A stretch of DNA of 64,000 nt from Chitinophaga sp. Cy-1792 (GTDB lineage: Bacteria > Bacteroidota > Bacteroidia > Chitinophagales > Chitinophagaceae), in the NCBI RefSeq assembly GCF_011752935.1, contig NZ_VWWO01000001.1:1364001-1428000 (forward strand), given 5' to 3'. A model generated the notes under the pieces. The model was not told the DNA's origin and did no database searches. It worked only from the letters and a program-made list of their open reading frames with translations. Made by a program: the position numbers and the translations under genes. The stretch's first letter is position 1. Every line of letters begins with the position of its first letter. Below are positions 50,961 to 60,700 of the stretch, piece by piece.

Positions 50961-51676
50961 AAGTAAGATGTCTGTTAGTAGATGATGAACCACTGGCGAT
51001 ACGCCTTCTGCAGCAACATATCCAGCAGCTGGCGGATTTTGAGGTGACGGCTACCTGTCATAATGTAGCCCGGGCGAATGAAATACTGTGTAGTACAGCA
51101 ATAGACCTGCTTTTTCTGGATATCAGGATGCCGCAGGTTTCGGGGATTTCTTTCCTGAAAACACTGCGTAACCCGCCTAAAACGATACTCACCACTGCTT
51201 ACAGGGAATTCGCCATGGATGCATATGACCTGGGCGTGATCGATTACCTGCTCAAGCCCATTTCCTTTGGGCGTTTTATGAAAGCAATCGAACGTTATAA
51301 CAGTTTACATATACCTGTTACCACACCGCCGCCCGCTGTAAGCGCAGAAAAACCTCATCTTATTATAAAATCAGGGGTAAAACATATTAAACTATATACC
51401 GCCGAAATCTGCTACCTGGAAAGTATTAAAGACTATATTAAGATCTATACCACAGATAAGGAGATTATCGCGAAGTATAAGATCAGTGATATGGAGACCG
51501 CTTTAAATGATAAGGGCTTTCTTCGGATACATCGCTCTTTTATCATCAACATAAATAAAATAACAGCTTTTACCAATACAGATATAGAACTGGGTAGTAT
51601 AGAACTCCCTATTGGCGCGAATTACAGGGAGTATATCCGGAAAGCGATGATGACGGATAATCACCTGCTTAAATAG
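50957..51676 (+). CDS. LytTR-type response regulator
   Basis: 239 residues. Receiver domain (1-120): acidic pocket D9-D10, phospho-acceptor D55 in LLFLDIRMPQVSG, and the conserved lysine in DYLLKPISF. A LytTR DNA-binding domain (about 135-235; ICYLESIKDYIKIYTTDKE, GFLRIHRSFIINI, LPIGANYREYIRK) follows. It partners the kinase immediately upstream. Targets are unknown; genes on either side have their own terminators, so the regulon may be elsewhere. Confidence 0.95.
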   Translation: MKVRCLLVDDEPLAIRLLQQHIQQLADFEVTATCHNVARANEILCSTAIDLLFLDIRMPQVSGISFLKTLRNPPKTILTTAYREFAMDAYDLGVIDYLLKPISFGRFMKAIERYNSLHIPVTTPPPAVSAEKPHLIIKSGVKHIKLYTAEICYLESIKDYIKIYTTDKEIIAKYKISDMETALNDKGFLRIHRSFIININKITAFTNTDIELGSIELPIGANYREYIRKAMMTDNHLLK

Positions 51677-51712
51677 ACCGGGGCTGATCAACTATGTTGA
51701 TCAGCCCCGGTC
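51676..51712. terminator. Bidirectional terminator between LytTR and the GH3 gene
   Basis: Perfect 17-bp stem (51676-51692 and 51696-51712) beginning GACCGGGGCTGATCAAC with loop tat. It overlaps the last base of the LytTR stop codon and separates it from the convergent GH3 gene. Confidence 0.9.
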
Positions 51713-51735
51713 AGCACCTAATCTATCGTAAAAAC

Positions 51736-54012
51736 TTATTGCAGTTTAAAGGCAGCTTCTTTCACATCGCGGCTGTTGCCGCCAATGAATACCTTGAAGT
51801 CACCTGGTTCCGCAACGAACTTCAGATCTGAATTATAGAACTTCAGGTCGTTTTCAGTAATATCGAAAGTTACTTGTTTAGATTCTCCCGCTTTCAGCGC
51901 AATACGCTGGAAACCTTTCAGCTCCTTTACCGGGCGGGTGATAGATCCCACCATATCACGGATATATAACTGTGCTATTTCCACACCATCTGTTTTACCG
52001 GTATTGGTAATGGTAACTGATGCGGTGATTTTACCACCTGCTTTCAGTGCGTTACTGTTTAAGGTAACATCGCTGTAGGAGAAAGTGGTGTAGCTCAGGC
52101 CATAACCAAATGGGTACAGTGGATCGTTGGAAACATCCAGGTAGTTGGAACGGAACTTGGTAAACCATTTATCGTTGCCAGCCAGTGGACGGCCGGTGTT
52201 TTTATGATTGTAGTTAACAGGTATTTGTCCTACCAGCTGCGGGAAGGAAGTGGTGAGTTTACCGGATGGGGTAGCGTCGCCAAATAATACATCTGTGATA
52301 GCTGCACCTGCTTCACATCCACCAAACCAAACGTTGAGGATAGCAGGAACATGCTGGTTTTCCCATGTAAGGGTCATAGGACGACCAGCAAACAGCACCA
52401 GTACTACCGGTTTGCCTGTTGCGAGCAGGGCTGCCAGTAATTCTTTCTGGGTGTCTGGAAGGCTGATATCTGCTCTGCTGGCGGCTTCTCCGGTCATTTC
52501 GGAAGATTCACCCAGTGCAGCGACGATGATATCAGATTGTGCAGCTGCGGCCAATGCTTCTTTTTTCAGCTCTTCAGCAGTTCTGCCATCGCGGTGAAGT
52601 GAACGGCCAAACATGGTGCTGTTGATTTCCAGCATGGAGTCGGCAGTGAGGTTGGAGCCTTTGGCATAATTGATTTTTACCTGGCTGCCCACTTCTTTTT
52701 GCAGTGACTCACGCAGGGAAGGGATATTTTTAATATCTGCAGATACAGACCAGGTACCTGTCATGTTTTCCCTGGTATCAGCCAGTGGCCCGATCAGTGC
52801 GATGGAACCCTGTTTCTTCAGCGGGAGCAGGTTTTGCTGGTTTTTCAGCAGTACAAATGTTTCGGCAGCAGCTTTGCGTGCTTCCTGGCGCTGCGCAGCA
52901 GTGTAGATTTCTGTCTGTGCTCTCTCCGGGTTGCAGTAACGGTAAGGATCGTCGAAGAGGCCAAGTTTGTATTTGGCTTCGAGGATACGACGGCAGGCAA
53001 TGTTGATTTCGTTGAGCGTCACTTTGCCTTCCTGGAGGGATTGCTTCAGGGTGCCGATGAATCCTTCACCTACCATGTCCATGTCGGTGCCTGCGTGTAA
53101 AGCCAGTGCTGATACGGTTTTCAGATCACCTATGCCGTGGTTGATCATTTCGTTGATAGCAGTGTAGTCTGTTACCACGAAGCCGTTGAAGCCCCATTGT
53201 TTACGCAGTACATCGGTCATGAGCCATCTGTTGGCGGTAGCTGGGATGCCGTCTACTTCATTGAAGGAAGTCATAACGGTCATGGCGCCGGCGTCTACAG
53301 CGGCTTTGTAGGGAGGGAAGTATTCGTTGTACATCCTTACACGACTCATGTCGGTGGTGTTGTAGTCACGGCCGCCTTCCGCAGCGCCATACAATGCGAA
53401 GTGTTTTACACAGGCAAGGATGTTGCTGTTTTTGCTAAGATCGCCCTGGTAGCCTTTTACCATGGCTGCAGCAATTTTGGAACCCAGGTAGGGATCTTCT
53501 CCTGATCCTTCTGCAATACGGCCCCAGCGTGGATCTCTGGCAATGTCCACCATCGGGGAGAATGTCCAGTTGATGCCATCGGCACTGGCCTCAATGGCAG
53601 CAATCTGTGCACTTCTTTCGATCATGTCCATATCCCAGGAGCAGGATAATGCCAGCGGAATAGGAAACGTGGTTTTGTAACCATGCACCACATCCAGACC
53701 GAATAACATCGGAATTTTCAGGCGACTGCCGTCAACAGCAAGCTGCTGGGCTTTCCTGATATCGGCAACTTTGGTCATGTTGAGCAAAGCGCCTACCTTA
53801 CCTTCCCTGATCTTTTGCTCTACGCCGGTACTTACCACGGAACCGGTAACGGCATCTCCGGAGGTAAGCAGGTTGAGCTGACCCAGTTTTTCCTCCAGGG
53901 TCATTTTGTTCATCAGGGAATTGATGAAAGTGTTCATCTTGGTATTCTGTGCCTGGCCGACATAAGTCAGGAAGCACAGTGCGAGCGTACAAGATATTTT
54001 ATAGAATTTCAT
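51736..54012 (-). CDS. bglX: Glycoside hydrolase family 3 beta-glucosidase, BglX-like
   Basis: 758 residues, signal peptide ending YVGQAQ: periplasmic. GH3 N-terminal barrel with KHFALYG and the nucleophile D282 in GFNGFVVTDYTAINEMINHG, a C-terminal alpha/beta domain (PVVLVLFAGRPMTLTWE) and a fibronectin III-like C-terminal domain (VTITNTGKTDGVEIAQLYIR). Releases terminal beta-linked glucose from oligosaccharides. It is the last gene of a leftward run (sigma, FecR, SGNH, EEP, GH3) next to a SusCD pair, with 16 bases separating it from the EEP gene. Expected role: final breakdown of imported beta-glucan oligosaccharides. Confidence 0.95.
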   Translation of the reverse strand: MKFYKISCTLALCFLTYVGQAQNTKMNTFINSLMNKMTLEEKLGQLNLLTSGDAVTGSVVSTGVEQKIREGKVGALLNMTKVADIRKAQQLAVDGSRLKIPMLFGLDVVHGYKTTFPIPLALSCSWDMDMIERSAQIAAIEASADGINWTFSPMVDIARDPRWGRIAEGSGEDPYLGSKIAAAMVKGYQGDLSKNSNILACVKHFALYGAAEGGRDYNTTDMSRVRMYNEYFPPYKAAVDAGAMTVMTSFNEVDGIPATANRWLMTDVLRKQWGFNGFVVTDYTAINEMINHGIGDLKTVSALALHAGTDMDMVGEGFIGTLKQSLQEGKVTLNEINIACRRILEAKYKLGLFDDPYRYCNPERAQTEIYTAAQRQEARKAAAETFVLLKNQQNLLPLKKQGSIALIGPLADTRENMTGTWSVSADIKNIPSLRESLQKEVGSQVKINYAKGSNLTADSMLEINSTMFGRSLHRDGRTAEELKKEALAAAAQSDIIVAALGESSEMTGEAASRADISLPDTQKELLAALLATGKPVVLVLFAGRPMTLTWENQHVPAILNVWFGGCEAGAAITDVLFGDATPSGKLTTSFPQLVGQIPVNYNHKNTGRPLAGNDKWFTKFRSNYLDVSNDPLYPFGYGLSYTTFSYSDVTLNSNALKAGGKITASVTITNTGKTDGVEIAQLYIRDMVGSITRPVKELKGFQRIALKAGESKQVTFDITENDLKFYNSDLKFVAEPGDFKVFIGGNSRDVKEAAFKLQ

Positions 54013-54028
54013 GCGCTAAAATTAAAGA

Positions 54029-54889
54029 TCAGAAGCGAAGTCTGCAAGCAACCGGGAAATGATCCGATGGGAATCTGAGGTCCCTGGAATCTGTCAGCAC
54101 GGCATATTTGAGTACTTCTATGTTATTGTTGACGAAGAGGAAGTCGATTCTTCCTTCTCTGACAACCTTCGTATAGTTATGGTATTTAAAATCATTAAAG
54201 GTGCTGTCCGGGCCGTAAGGTTTAGCCTGTGAAACCAGTTTCGCATCTTTAAATGACTGGACGATAGTGCCGTAGGCAGTGGTTTCCGGGTTGGAATTGA
54301 AATCGCCGGTAATGATAACCGGTGTTTTGGCCGTAGCGTATTCCTTAATTTTCTCCAGGATAAGTTTAGCAGCATTTTCTCTTGCAACAACCCCTTCATT
54401 ATCAAAGTGAGTATTGAACATAAAAAACTGTTTGCCGGTTTTTTTGTCTTGCAGGCAAGCCCAGGTGCAGATACGGATGTAGGCAGCATCCCAGCCTTTG
54501 CCGGGTTTCTCCGGAGTTGGTGACAACCAGAAGTTACCTGATTTTACCAGCTTGAATTTTTGTTTGTTATAGAAGATGGCTGAATATTCACCGCCATCTT
54601 TTCCGTCGTCTCTGCCTACGCCGACATGTGCATAGGCGGGCATTTCTTCCAGGTCTTTCATCTGACCAGACAGCGCTTCCTGTACACCAAAAACATCAAA
54701 TTCATGATATTGGATGAGGTCCTGCACCATTGCTTTGCGGTGAGGCCATGCGTTGGCACTGTCCGATGGTACATTCAGACGCAGGTTATAGGTGGCTACG
54801 TTTAACTCGGTTTTTTTCTGTGCAGATAATACTGCCGGAAAAAATGCAAGCAACAATAGGCCGCACCTTTTTAAAAAAGATCCTTGCAT
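54029..54889 (-). CDS. Secreted endonuclease/exonuclease/phosphatase (EEP) family hydrolase
   Basis: 286 residues, signal peptide ending VLSAQ. Motifs: VATYNLRLNVPSDSANAW, VFGVQEAL (metal-binding Glu), FMFNTHFDNEG, VIITGDFNSNPETTAYG, RIDFLFV and the catalytic SDHFPV. This DNase I-like fold serves nucleases, sphingomyelinases and phosphoesterases; secreted members with this exact arrangement are frequent in Bacteroidota PULs without a defined substrate. Adjacent to GH3 and SGNH genes, it may remove a phosphate substituent from the glycan or be a phosphodiesterase. It starts 33 bases after the SGNH stop. Confidence 0.9.
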   Translation of the reverse strand: MQGSFLKRCGLLLLAFFPAVLSAQKKTELNVATYNLRLNVPSDSANAWPHRKAMVQDLIQYHEFDVFGVQEALSGQMKDLEEMPAYAHVGVGRDDGKDGGEYSAIFYNKQKFKLVKSGNFWLSPTPEKPGKGWDAAYIRICTWACLQDKKTGKQFFMFNTHFDNEGVVARENAAKLILEKIKEYATAKTPVIITGDFNSNPETTAYGTIVQSFKDAKLVSQAKPYGPDSTFNDFKYHNYTKVVREGRIDFLFVNNNIEVLKYAVLTDSRDLRFPSDHFPVACRLRF

Positions 54890-54922
54890 GTTTTCTATAG
54901 ATTGATGATAAATTAATTGCTG

Positions 54923-55579
54923 TTATTTGAGTGCCGGCGCGATCGCCTTTTGCCAGATGGCATATCCGGCGGCTTTCATATGAAGCTGGTCTTCTTTGAA
55001 GAGCTCCGCTTTGATGGTGCCGTCGGCGTTGAGCATTTGATGGTAAACGTCTACAAAGGCCGTACGACGCTGTTTGCGCAGGTATTTACGAATGCTGTCG
55101 TTTGCTGCCACCATTTTTTCCATCAGTCTGGCCCGGCTGGGACTAGGTTTCAGCGATACATACACAATAGGTACCGTGGGCATTTTGTTTCGGATCATCG
55201 TGAATAGTGTCTGGAAGCGATGTAATACCGAATCCGCAGTAACAGTGTCGGCATCTGCGAGGTCATTTTCTCCGCAATAGATCACTATCTGCTTAGGGTG
55301 ATAGGCAAAAATGACATCATCTGCATAATGCAGCTGGTTTAATAAGGTAGATCCACCAAATCCGCGGTTGATGATCTTTTTATCGGGGAAATAATTTTGA
55401 ACGTCTGTCCAGTAGGTAAAAGATGAACTGCCGATAAACAGGATCTCGTTGCCGGCAGGTTTGTTCAGGGAGTCGGCTCGTTTAAACGCCTGGATATCAC
55501 TATGGTAAGGATATTGCTGGGCAAAAGCTGTTAGCAGGATGAAACAGCTGCAAAACGCGGTGAATAATATCTTCTTCAA
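54923..55579 (-). CDS. Secreted SGNH/GDSL hydrolase
   Basis: 218 residues, signal peptide ending LTAFAQ. SGNH blocks: ILFIGSSSFTYW (Ser nucleophile), NRGFGGSTL, IVIYCGENDLADAD (Asn) and KEDQLHMKAAGY (Asp and His of the triad). Likely an acetyl-esterase that removes O-acetyl groups from the polysaccharide processed by this locus. It is third in the leftward run after the sigma and FecR genes, with an 83-base gap after FecR. Confidence 0.9.
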   Translation of the reverse strand: MKKILFTAFCSCFILLTAFAQQYPYHSDIQAFKRADSLNKPAGNEILFIGSSSFTYWTDVQNYFPDKKIINRGFGGSTLLNQLHYADDVIFAYHPKQIVIYCGENDLADADTVTADSVLHRFQTLFTMIRNKMPTVPIVYVSLKPSPSRARLMEKMVAANDSIRKYLRKQRRTAFVDVYHQMLNADGTIKAELFKEDQLHMKAAGYAIWQKAIAPALK

Positions 55580-55662
55580 TGTTATCAGTTTAAAAGCTCA
55601 CTTTTAACTATAGTGTAGCAGAGCGTTTATCTTACCCCATGAAGTAGAAAAAAATTATTGGA

Positions 55663-56733
55663 TTATATCGGCCTGGTACGTAAAATAATGGTCTGGGTAT
55701 CTTTTTTAATGACCTGTGCTTCAAGAACCATGGATAATACAAACAAGGCGTCGTCAAGAGAACTCAGTAATATCGGACCATTGATGATTTGGGAATCCCT
55801 CTTTTTGTCCTCCAGGATAATTTTTTTCCCGAAGGTATCTTCCAGGTATTTTAAGATTTCACTGACAGAGGGGTTGTTGAGTATTAGTTTGCGATCCTTC
55901 CAGGCACTGAATTTTTCTGCGGCAATGTTTTCAGTGGCAGTTTGTTTATCGCCTTCATTATAAGAGATAAACTGACCAGGCTGCAGGATGACGTCGTCTT
56001 TATCTGCATCTTCAAAGGAGAGCCTGATTTTCCCGCTCTGCAGGGCTACTTCCGTTTTCTGGCGGCGTTGTCTTACATCAAAAACAGTCCCTAATACAGT
56101 AACGGTAAGGCCTTTGGTATGTACGAGGAATCTTTCCTGTTCTTTAATATTATTGGTGTCTTTATTAATATGTACTACGTTAAAAAGTGCTTCGCCTTTC
56201 AGCCATATTTCTCTTTTTTCCCCTGATTTCCATTTGCTGTTATAAGAGATACTGCTGTTGGCGTTGAGGTCTACCAGGGAGCCATCGGGAAGAGTTATCT
56301 GGCGGATTTCGCCGTAACCTGTTTGTGCGGTGATCCTGGTGGCGCTTCTTGGGAAAAAGATATATGTAGCGGTGATAATGGCCACTCCTGCAAACATGGC
56401 TGCAATTTTTAATGCTTTGCGCAAAGGAAAAATGCTGGCGGGAGCAGGTGCTGCTTTATTAGCTTCCTGTGCACTGATCAGTTGCAGGTGCTTTTCCCAG
56501 GAAGCCTGTGCTGCTTCATCTGATGGAATATGCTGTTTAAAGGAAATATGATGGAGATAGAGACGGGCATTATCCATATCCGTTATTTTGAGGGGTAACA
56601 CAAGCCGTACTTCCTGCCAGTAGGCCTCTGTTTCAGGGGTGGGCGTGTATACCCATTCCTGGAAGTAAGGATCCGTCAGGAAATCGTTTTCGTTATATTG
56701 AGAATATCTTTCAGCTATACTTTTTCTTTCCAT
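55663..56733 (-). CDS. FecR-type transmembrane anti-sigma regulator
   Basis: 356 residues. Cytoplasmic N-terminal part of about 110 residues, one membrane segment (LKIAAMFAGVAIITATYIFF, about 108-128), then the periplasmic FecR domain (ITAQTGYGEIRQITLPDGSL VDLNANSSISY, with the typical WLKGEALFNV) and a C-terminal DUF4974-type domain (LILNNPSVSEILKYLEDTFG). It receives the signal from the STN domain of the neighbouring SusC and releases or activates the sigma factor encoded 82 bases upstream. Confidence 0.94.
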   Translation of the reverse strand: MERKSIAERYSQYNENDFLTDPYFQEWVYTPTPETEAYWQEVRLVLPLKITDMDNARLYLHHISFKQHIPSDEAAQASWEKHLQLISAQEANKAAPAPASIFPLRKALKIAAMFAGVAIITATYIFFPRSATRITAQTGYGEIRQITLPDGSLVDLNANSSISYNSKWKSGEKREIWLKGEALFNVVHINKDTNNIKEQERFLVHTKGLTVTVLGTVFDVRQRRQKTEVALQSGKIRLSFEDADKDDVILQPGQFISYNEGDKQTATENIAAEKFSAWKDRKLILNNPSVSEILKYLEDTFGKKIILEDKKRDSQIINGPILLSSLDDALFVLSMVLEAQVIKKDTQTIILRTRPI

Positions 56734-56815
56734 TCTACTATTATAGTGGCATGTGCTGCAATAATTACCCCAAGTGGGATAAAAAATTTACTAACAGTTT
56801 GATATTGAGCAAATT

Positions 56816-57358
56816 TTAAAATAAAATAGATAAGAACATAATGTTTTCTTTCAGCGCAGAAAGACTCCGGGCCATAATTTTGTAGGTCGCTTTCACTGAA
56901 ATTTTAAGAATAGATGCTACTTCCTGGTAGGAAAGATTTTCATAAAATCGCAGGAAAACCGCCTCCAGCTGCCGGCTGGTAAGCGTTTTAATAGCATGTT
57001 GCAGTTTGGTCTTCATCTCCTCGTTCAACTCATTGCTGACGATCACATTCTCAATCGAAAATTCATAGTCCTCTTCGGCAGACCGGTCAAAAACAATTTT
57101 ATCATGCTGCCTGATCTTCTTCATCAGAATATACCGGAACGATGAGTACAGGTAGTAATTCGGTGAATCAACATGTGACAGCTTATCCCGCCTGTTCCAG
57201 ACATCCAGGAATACTTCCTGTATGCTGTCTTCAATCAAAACAATATTGGTAGTGAATTTCCTGCCGTAGTTAAAGAATCGTTTATAATATTCCTTGTACA
57301 ATCCACTGTAGGCGTCCATGTCGCCTTCAATAATTCGCTGAAAAGTTGGATTGTCCAT
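56816..57358 (-). CDS. ECF sigma-70 factor of the PUL (FecI-like)
   Basis: 180 residues with region 2 (LYKEYYKRFFNYGRKFTTNI, EDSIQEVFLDVWNRRDKL) and region 4 (LTSRQLEAVFLRFYENLSYQ, ILKISVKATYKIMARSL). It heads the leftward run and is followed by FecR. By analogy with Bacteroidota FecI/FecR systems it should activate the SusC/SusD pair starting 395 bases to the right on the other strand. Confidence 0.94.
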   Translation of the reverse strand: MDNPTFQRIIEGDMDAYSGLYKEYYKRFFNYGRKFTTNIVLIEDSIQEVFLDVWNRRDKLSHVDSPNYYLYSSFRYILMKKIRQHDKIVFDRSAEEDYEFSIENVIVSNELNEEMKTKLQHAIKTLTSRQLEAVFLRFYENLSYQEVASILKISVKATYKIMARSLSALKENIMFLSILF

Positions 57359-57753
57359 TACGCAGGTAAGTGATTGGTGGAATTTTTACGGATGCGAAGT
57401 TATTAAAAATGCAGCACACAATCGTCAGTATTTCCGCCAGAAATGCCCGCCAGTATGTTAACTAATTGTTATCGGGTATAGGTACAATTATAATATTTAT
57501 GTAGATGATTATGCTGATTTTATGAATTGCTCCAAATAATTTATTTGGCGATAGCCATCGCGCGCAGCGCGAAACCAACCAGCCGATACCGAAGGTATCG
57601 GCTGCAAATACAATACCGATAAGGACTTTTGTCAATTCTGACATCTTTCTAAAAAATATTCCAGCGATGGTGGGGTAAAAAGATTTATCTCCGACACTTA
57701 ATCAGCATAAAAAGATAGAATCCATTTTATCTAACTACTAAATCTATGCTAAT
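57359..57753. other. 395-base divergent region between sigma factor and SusC
   Basis: Contains the twin palindromes. A 60-codon frame on the minus strand (57462-57644) is not convincing because half of it is palindrome. The target promoter of the sigma factor for susC should lie within about the last 100 bases but I cannot identify it. Confidence 0.55.
57558..57603. repeat. Two small palindromes with three-base loops
   Basis: TCGCGC-gca-GCGCGA (57558-57572) and AGCCGATACC-gaa-GGTATCGGCT (57581-57603). The design, two neighbouring hairpins with tri-base loops, is like that at 9670-9756. Confidence 0.7.
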
Positions 57754-60700
57754 ATGATGCTTCGCTGTTTTAAGCGGTTGCTTGTGCTACTTTTACTTGT
57801 CGGTGTCGGCATTCAGGCCAGCGCCCAGAAGGCGACTACGGTAAATGACGCTTTGAAAGCAATTACAAAAGAATTCAAAGCTGATTTTGTGTACGACCCA
57901 CAGGTAGTAAAAAACAAAACTACCAACTACAATCTAAACTTCTCCGGTAAATCCCTGGAAGATGTGCTCAAAGGCGTCCTGTATCCTAATGGACTCGTAT
58001 TCCTCTACGTTAAACCGAATTATTACACCATCGTCGAAAAAGACAGATTAGGTGAATATCAAAACCCATCTACAAAAGTAGATGATGACAATGCTAAAAT
58101 ATCCAGCCAGAGCAACGAAAAGGTGAAAGTAACCGGTATCATTACCGACGAATCCGGACAACGCATTCCTAATGTTGGCGTGGTGGAAAAAGGTACTACC
58201 AACGCTGTTATGAGCAAGGAAGATGGTAGCTATACCATCACTGTTTCTAACGCAAACGCTGTACTGACCTTCACTTCTATCGGATATACACCAGTAACGG
58301 AAACCGTTGGTGGTCGTAACAACATCCAGATCAAACTGCAGGAATCTACCAAACAATTAGGTGAGGTTGTTGTAACGGCACTGGGTGTGAAACGTGAAGA
58401 GAAAGCACTGGGTTATGCGGTGCAAACCGTTAAAGGCAGCAACATGCAAACCGTTAAGGGTGTGGACCTCGGTACCTCCCTGACAGGTCAGGTGGCTGGT
58501 CTGGTAGTGAAGAACTCTACTGAGTTCAACGGCCAGCCTGCACTGGAAATGCGCGGAGAAACCCCACTGCTCGTAATCGACGGAGTTCCTTATGGCAACA
58601 TGACCCTCCGCGATGTACCTACTGATGATATCGAAAGCATCAACATGCTGAAAGGTTCTACCGCAGCGGCATTATACGGTGCACGCGGTTCTGCCGGCGC
58701 TATCATGATCTCTACCAAACGTGGTAAAGAAGATCGCCTCTCCGTTGATGTAAACAGCAATACCATGTTCACACTGGGATACCTCGCTATCCCTAAAACC
58801 CAGACTTCCTACGGTCACGGTCTCGGTGGTAAAATCAATACAGACTACGTTTGGGGACCTAAATTGGATATTGGCCAGACTGCTGTTCAATGGAACCCTA
58901 TCACTAAACAAAACGAGGAAATGCCCCTGGTGTCAAGTGGTAAGGATAACCTGAAAAACTTCATGCAAACAGGCCTGATCACCAATAACAGCATTGCTGT
59001 TACCAAAGGTGGTAAGAACGGTTTCTTCAGAGCAGGTGTAAACCATGTATATAATAAAGGCCAGTTCCCTAACCAGAAACTGAATATCCTCAACTATACC
59101 ATGAGCGGCGAACTGAAAGCTGGTGATAAATTCAGCCTGGAAAGCCACATGGGATATACCCGCACCGAAGCACCACAGCTGTGGGGCGGTGGTTACGGGA
59201 CCCAGGGCTATATCTATCAGATCCTCATGTGGACCGGTGCCGACTATGATATCAGACAATATAAAGATTACTGGGTTACTCCAAACACCAAACAGAACTG
59301 GTTATACAACGCATGGTATGACAACCCATGGCTGATTGCCAACGAAAAACTGAGAAGCACGGAGCAGAATAAACTGAATGCCAGTCTGACCATGAACTAC
59401 GCGTTCTCTAAAGATCTGAAACTGATGTTCAGAAATGGTTACGATTACTTCAAAAATGAAGATGGCATCAGAAACCCTGCAGGCATCTTCTCTACCAACG
59501 GTGCGACTTTCAATACCATCCCTGGTTCTACTACCATGGGTAATACCTTCAACTTCGCCTTCAGCGGTAAAGGTTTATATGGTATGGATGAAACCTGGGG
59601 TAACAGTATCAACAGTGACCTGATCTTAACCTATAACAAACAGATTAAGAAATTTAATATCGACGCGTTAGGTGGCGGATCCCTTTTCTACTTTAAAAAC
59701 AGGGAATTCGGCGCACAAACCAGAAACGGTCTGGCTGTTCCGGGATGGTATTCTCTTGCTAATGCCGTGGCTTCAACTACTGCCGGTGTAGATGCTATCA
59801 AAAACAACTATGGTACCTGGTCTAAGCAAACCAACAGTATCTACGGAAAAGTAACTGCATCGTATAACAACTTTGCATATGTGGACTTCACCGGAAGAAA
59901 CGACTGGAGCTCTACCCAGCCTGCTAGTCAGCGCTCTTATTTCTATCCTTCCGTTGCAGCTTCTGTTGTAATGTCTGAATTTATTAAAATGCCGGAGTGG
60001 GTGGACCTGTGGAAAGTAAGAGGTTCATGGACCATCACTAAAACTCCGCTGGATATCTACGCGAATAATCTCTCCTATACAATAAATAATTCATGGGGAA
60101 ATTCAAGTGCTTCTACGCCTGATAACCTCGCAGGTGCTTCCCTGCTGCCTACCACCACCCGTACCTGGGAATTTGGTACCGCAGGTTACCTGTTCGGTAA
60201 AAGACTCCATGTGGATGCGGCCTACTATACCAAACTGTATTACAACCAGCAGCTGAAACAAACACTGGCGCCTTCTTCCGGTTACGCAAGTACCCTGATC
60301 AATACGGGTGAAACCTACGCACGTCGTGGTATTGAGCTAACCCTGGATGGTACCGTAATGACCGGAAAGCACTTCCAGTGGAACTCCATGATCAACTTTG
60401 CATCACAGCACAGATATTATGTTGATATCGACCCTGTGTATTCCGCAAAGAATCCATGGACGGTTGCAGGTGGCCGCTATGATGTATTTGCAAATACCGG
60501 CATGGCAGACAGAGACCCTGATGGAAATGTGATCCACCAGAACGGTAAGCCATTGATGAGCAAATACAGCAAACAATTTGGTTACTCCGACCCTAATTTC
60601 ACTTTCGGTTTCGTGAACAACTTCAATATCTACAACTTCAATGTAACCATTAGCATCGACGGCCGTATCGGTGGTGTGATGTATGACTACATCTATGCTA

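Noticed and set aside
57462..57644. 60-codon minus-strand frame left of SusC
   Set aside because: Its middle is the pair of palindromes, and it has no independent support, although the N-terminus looks slightly membrane-like.
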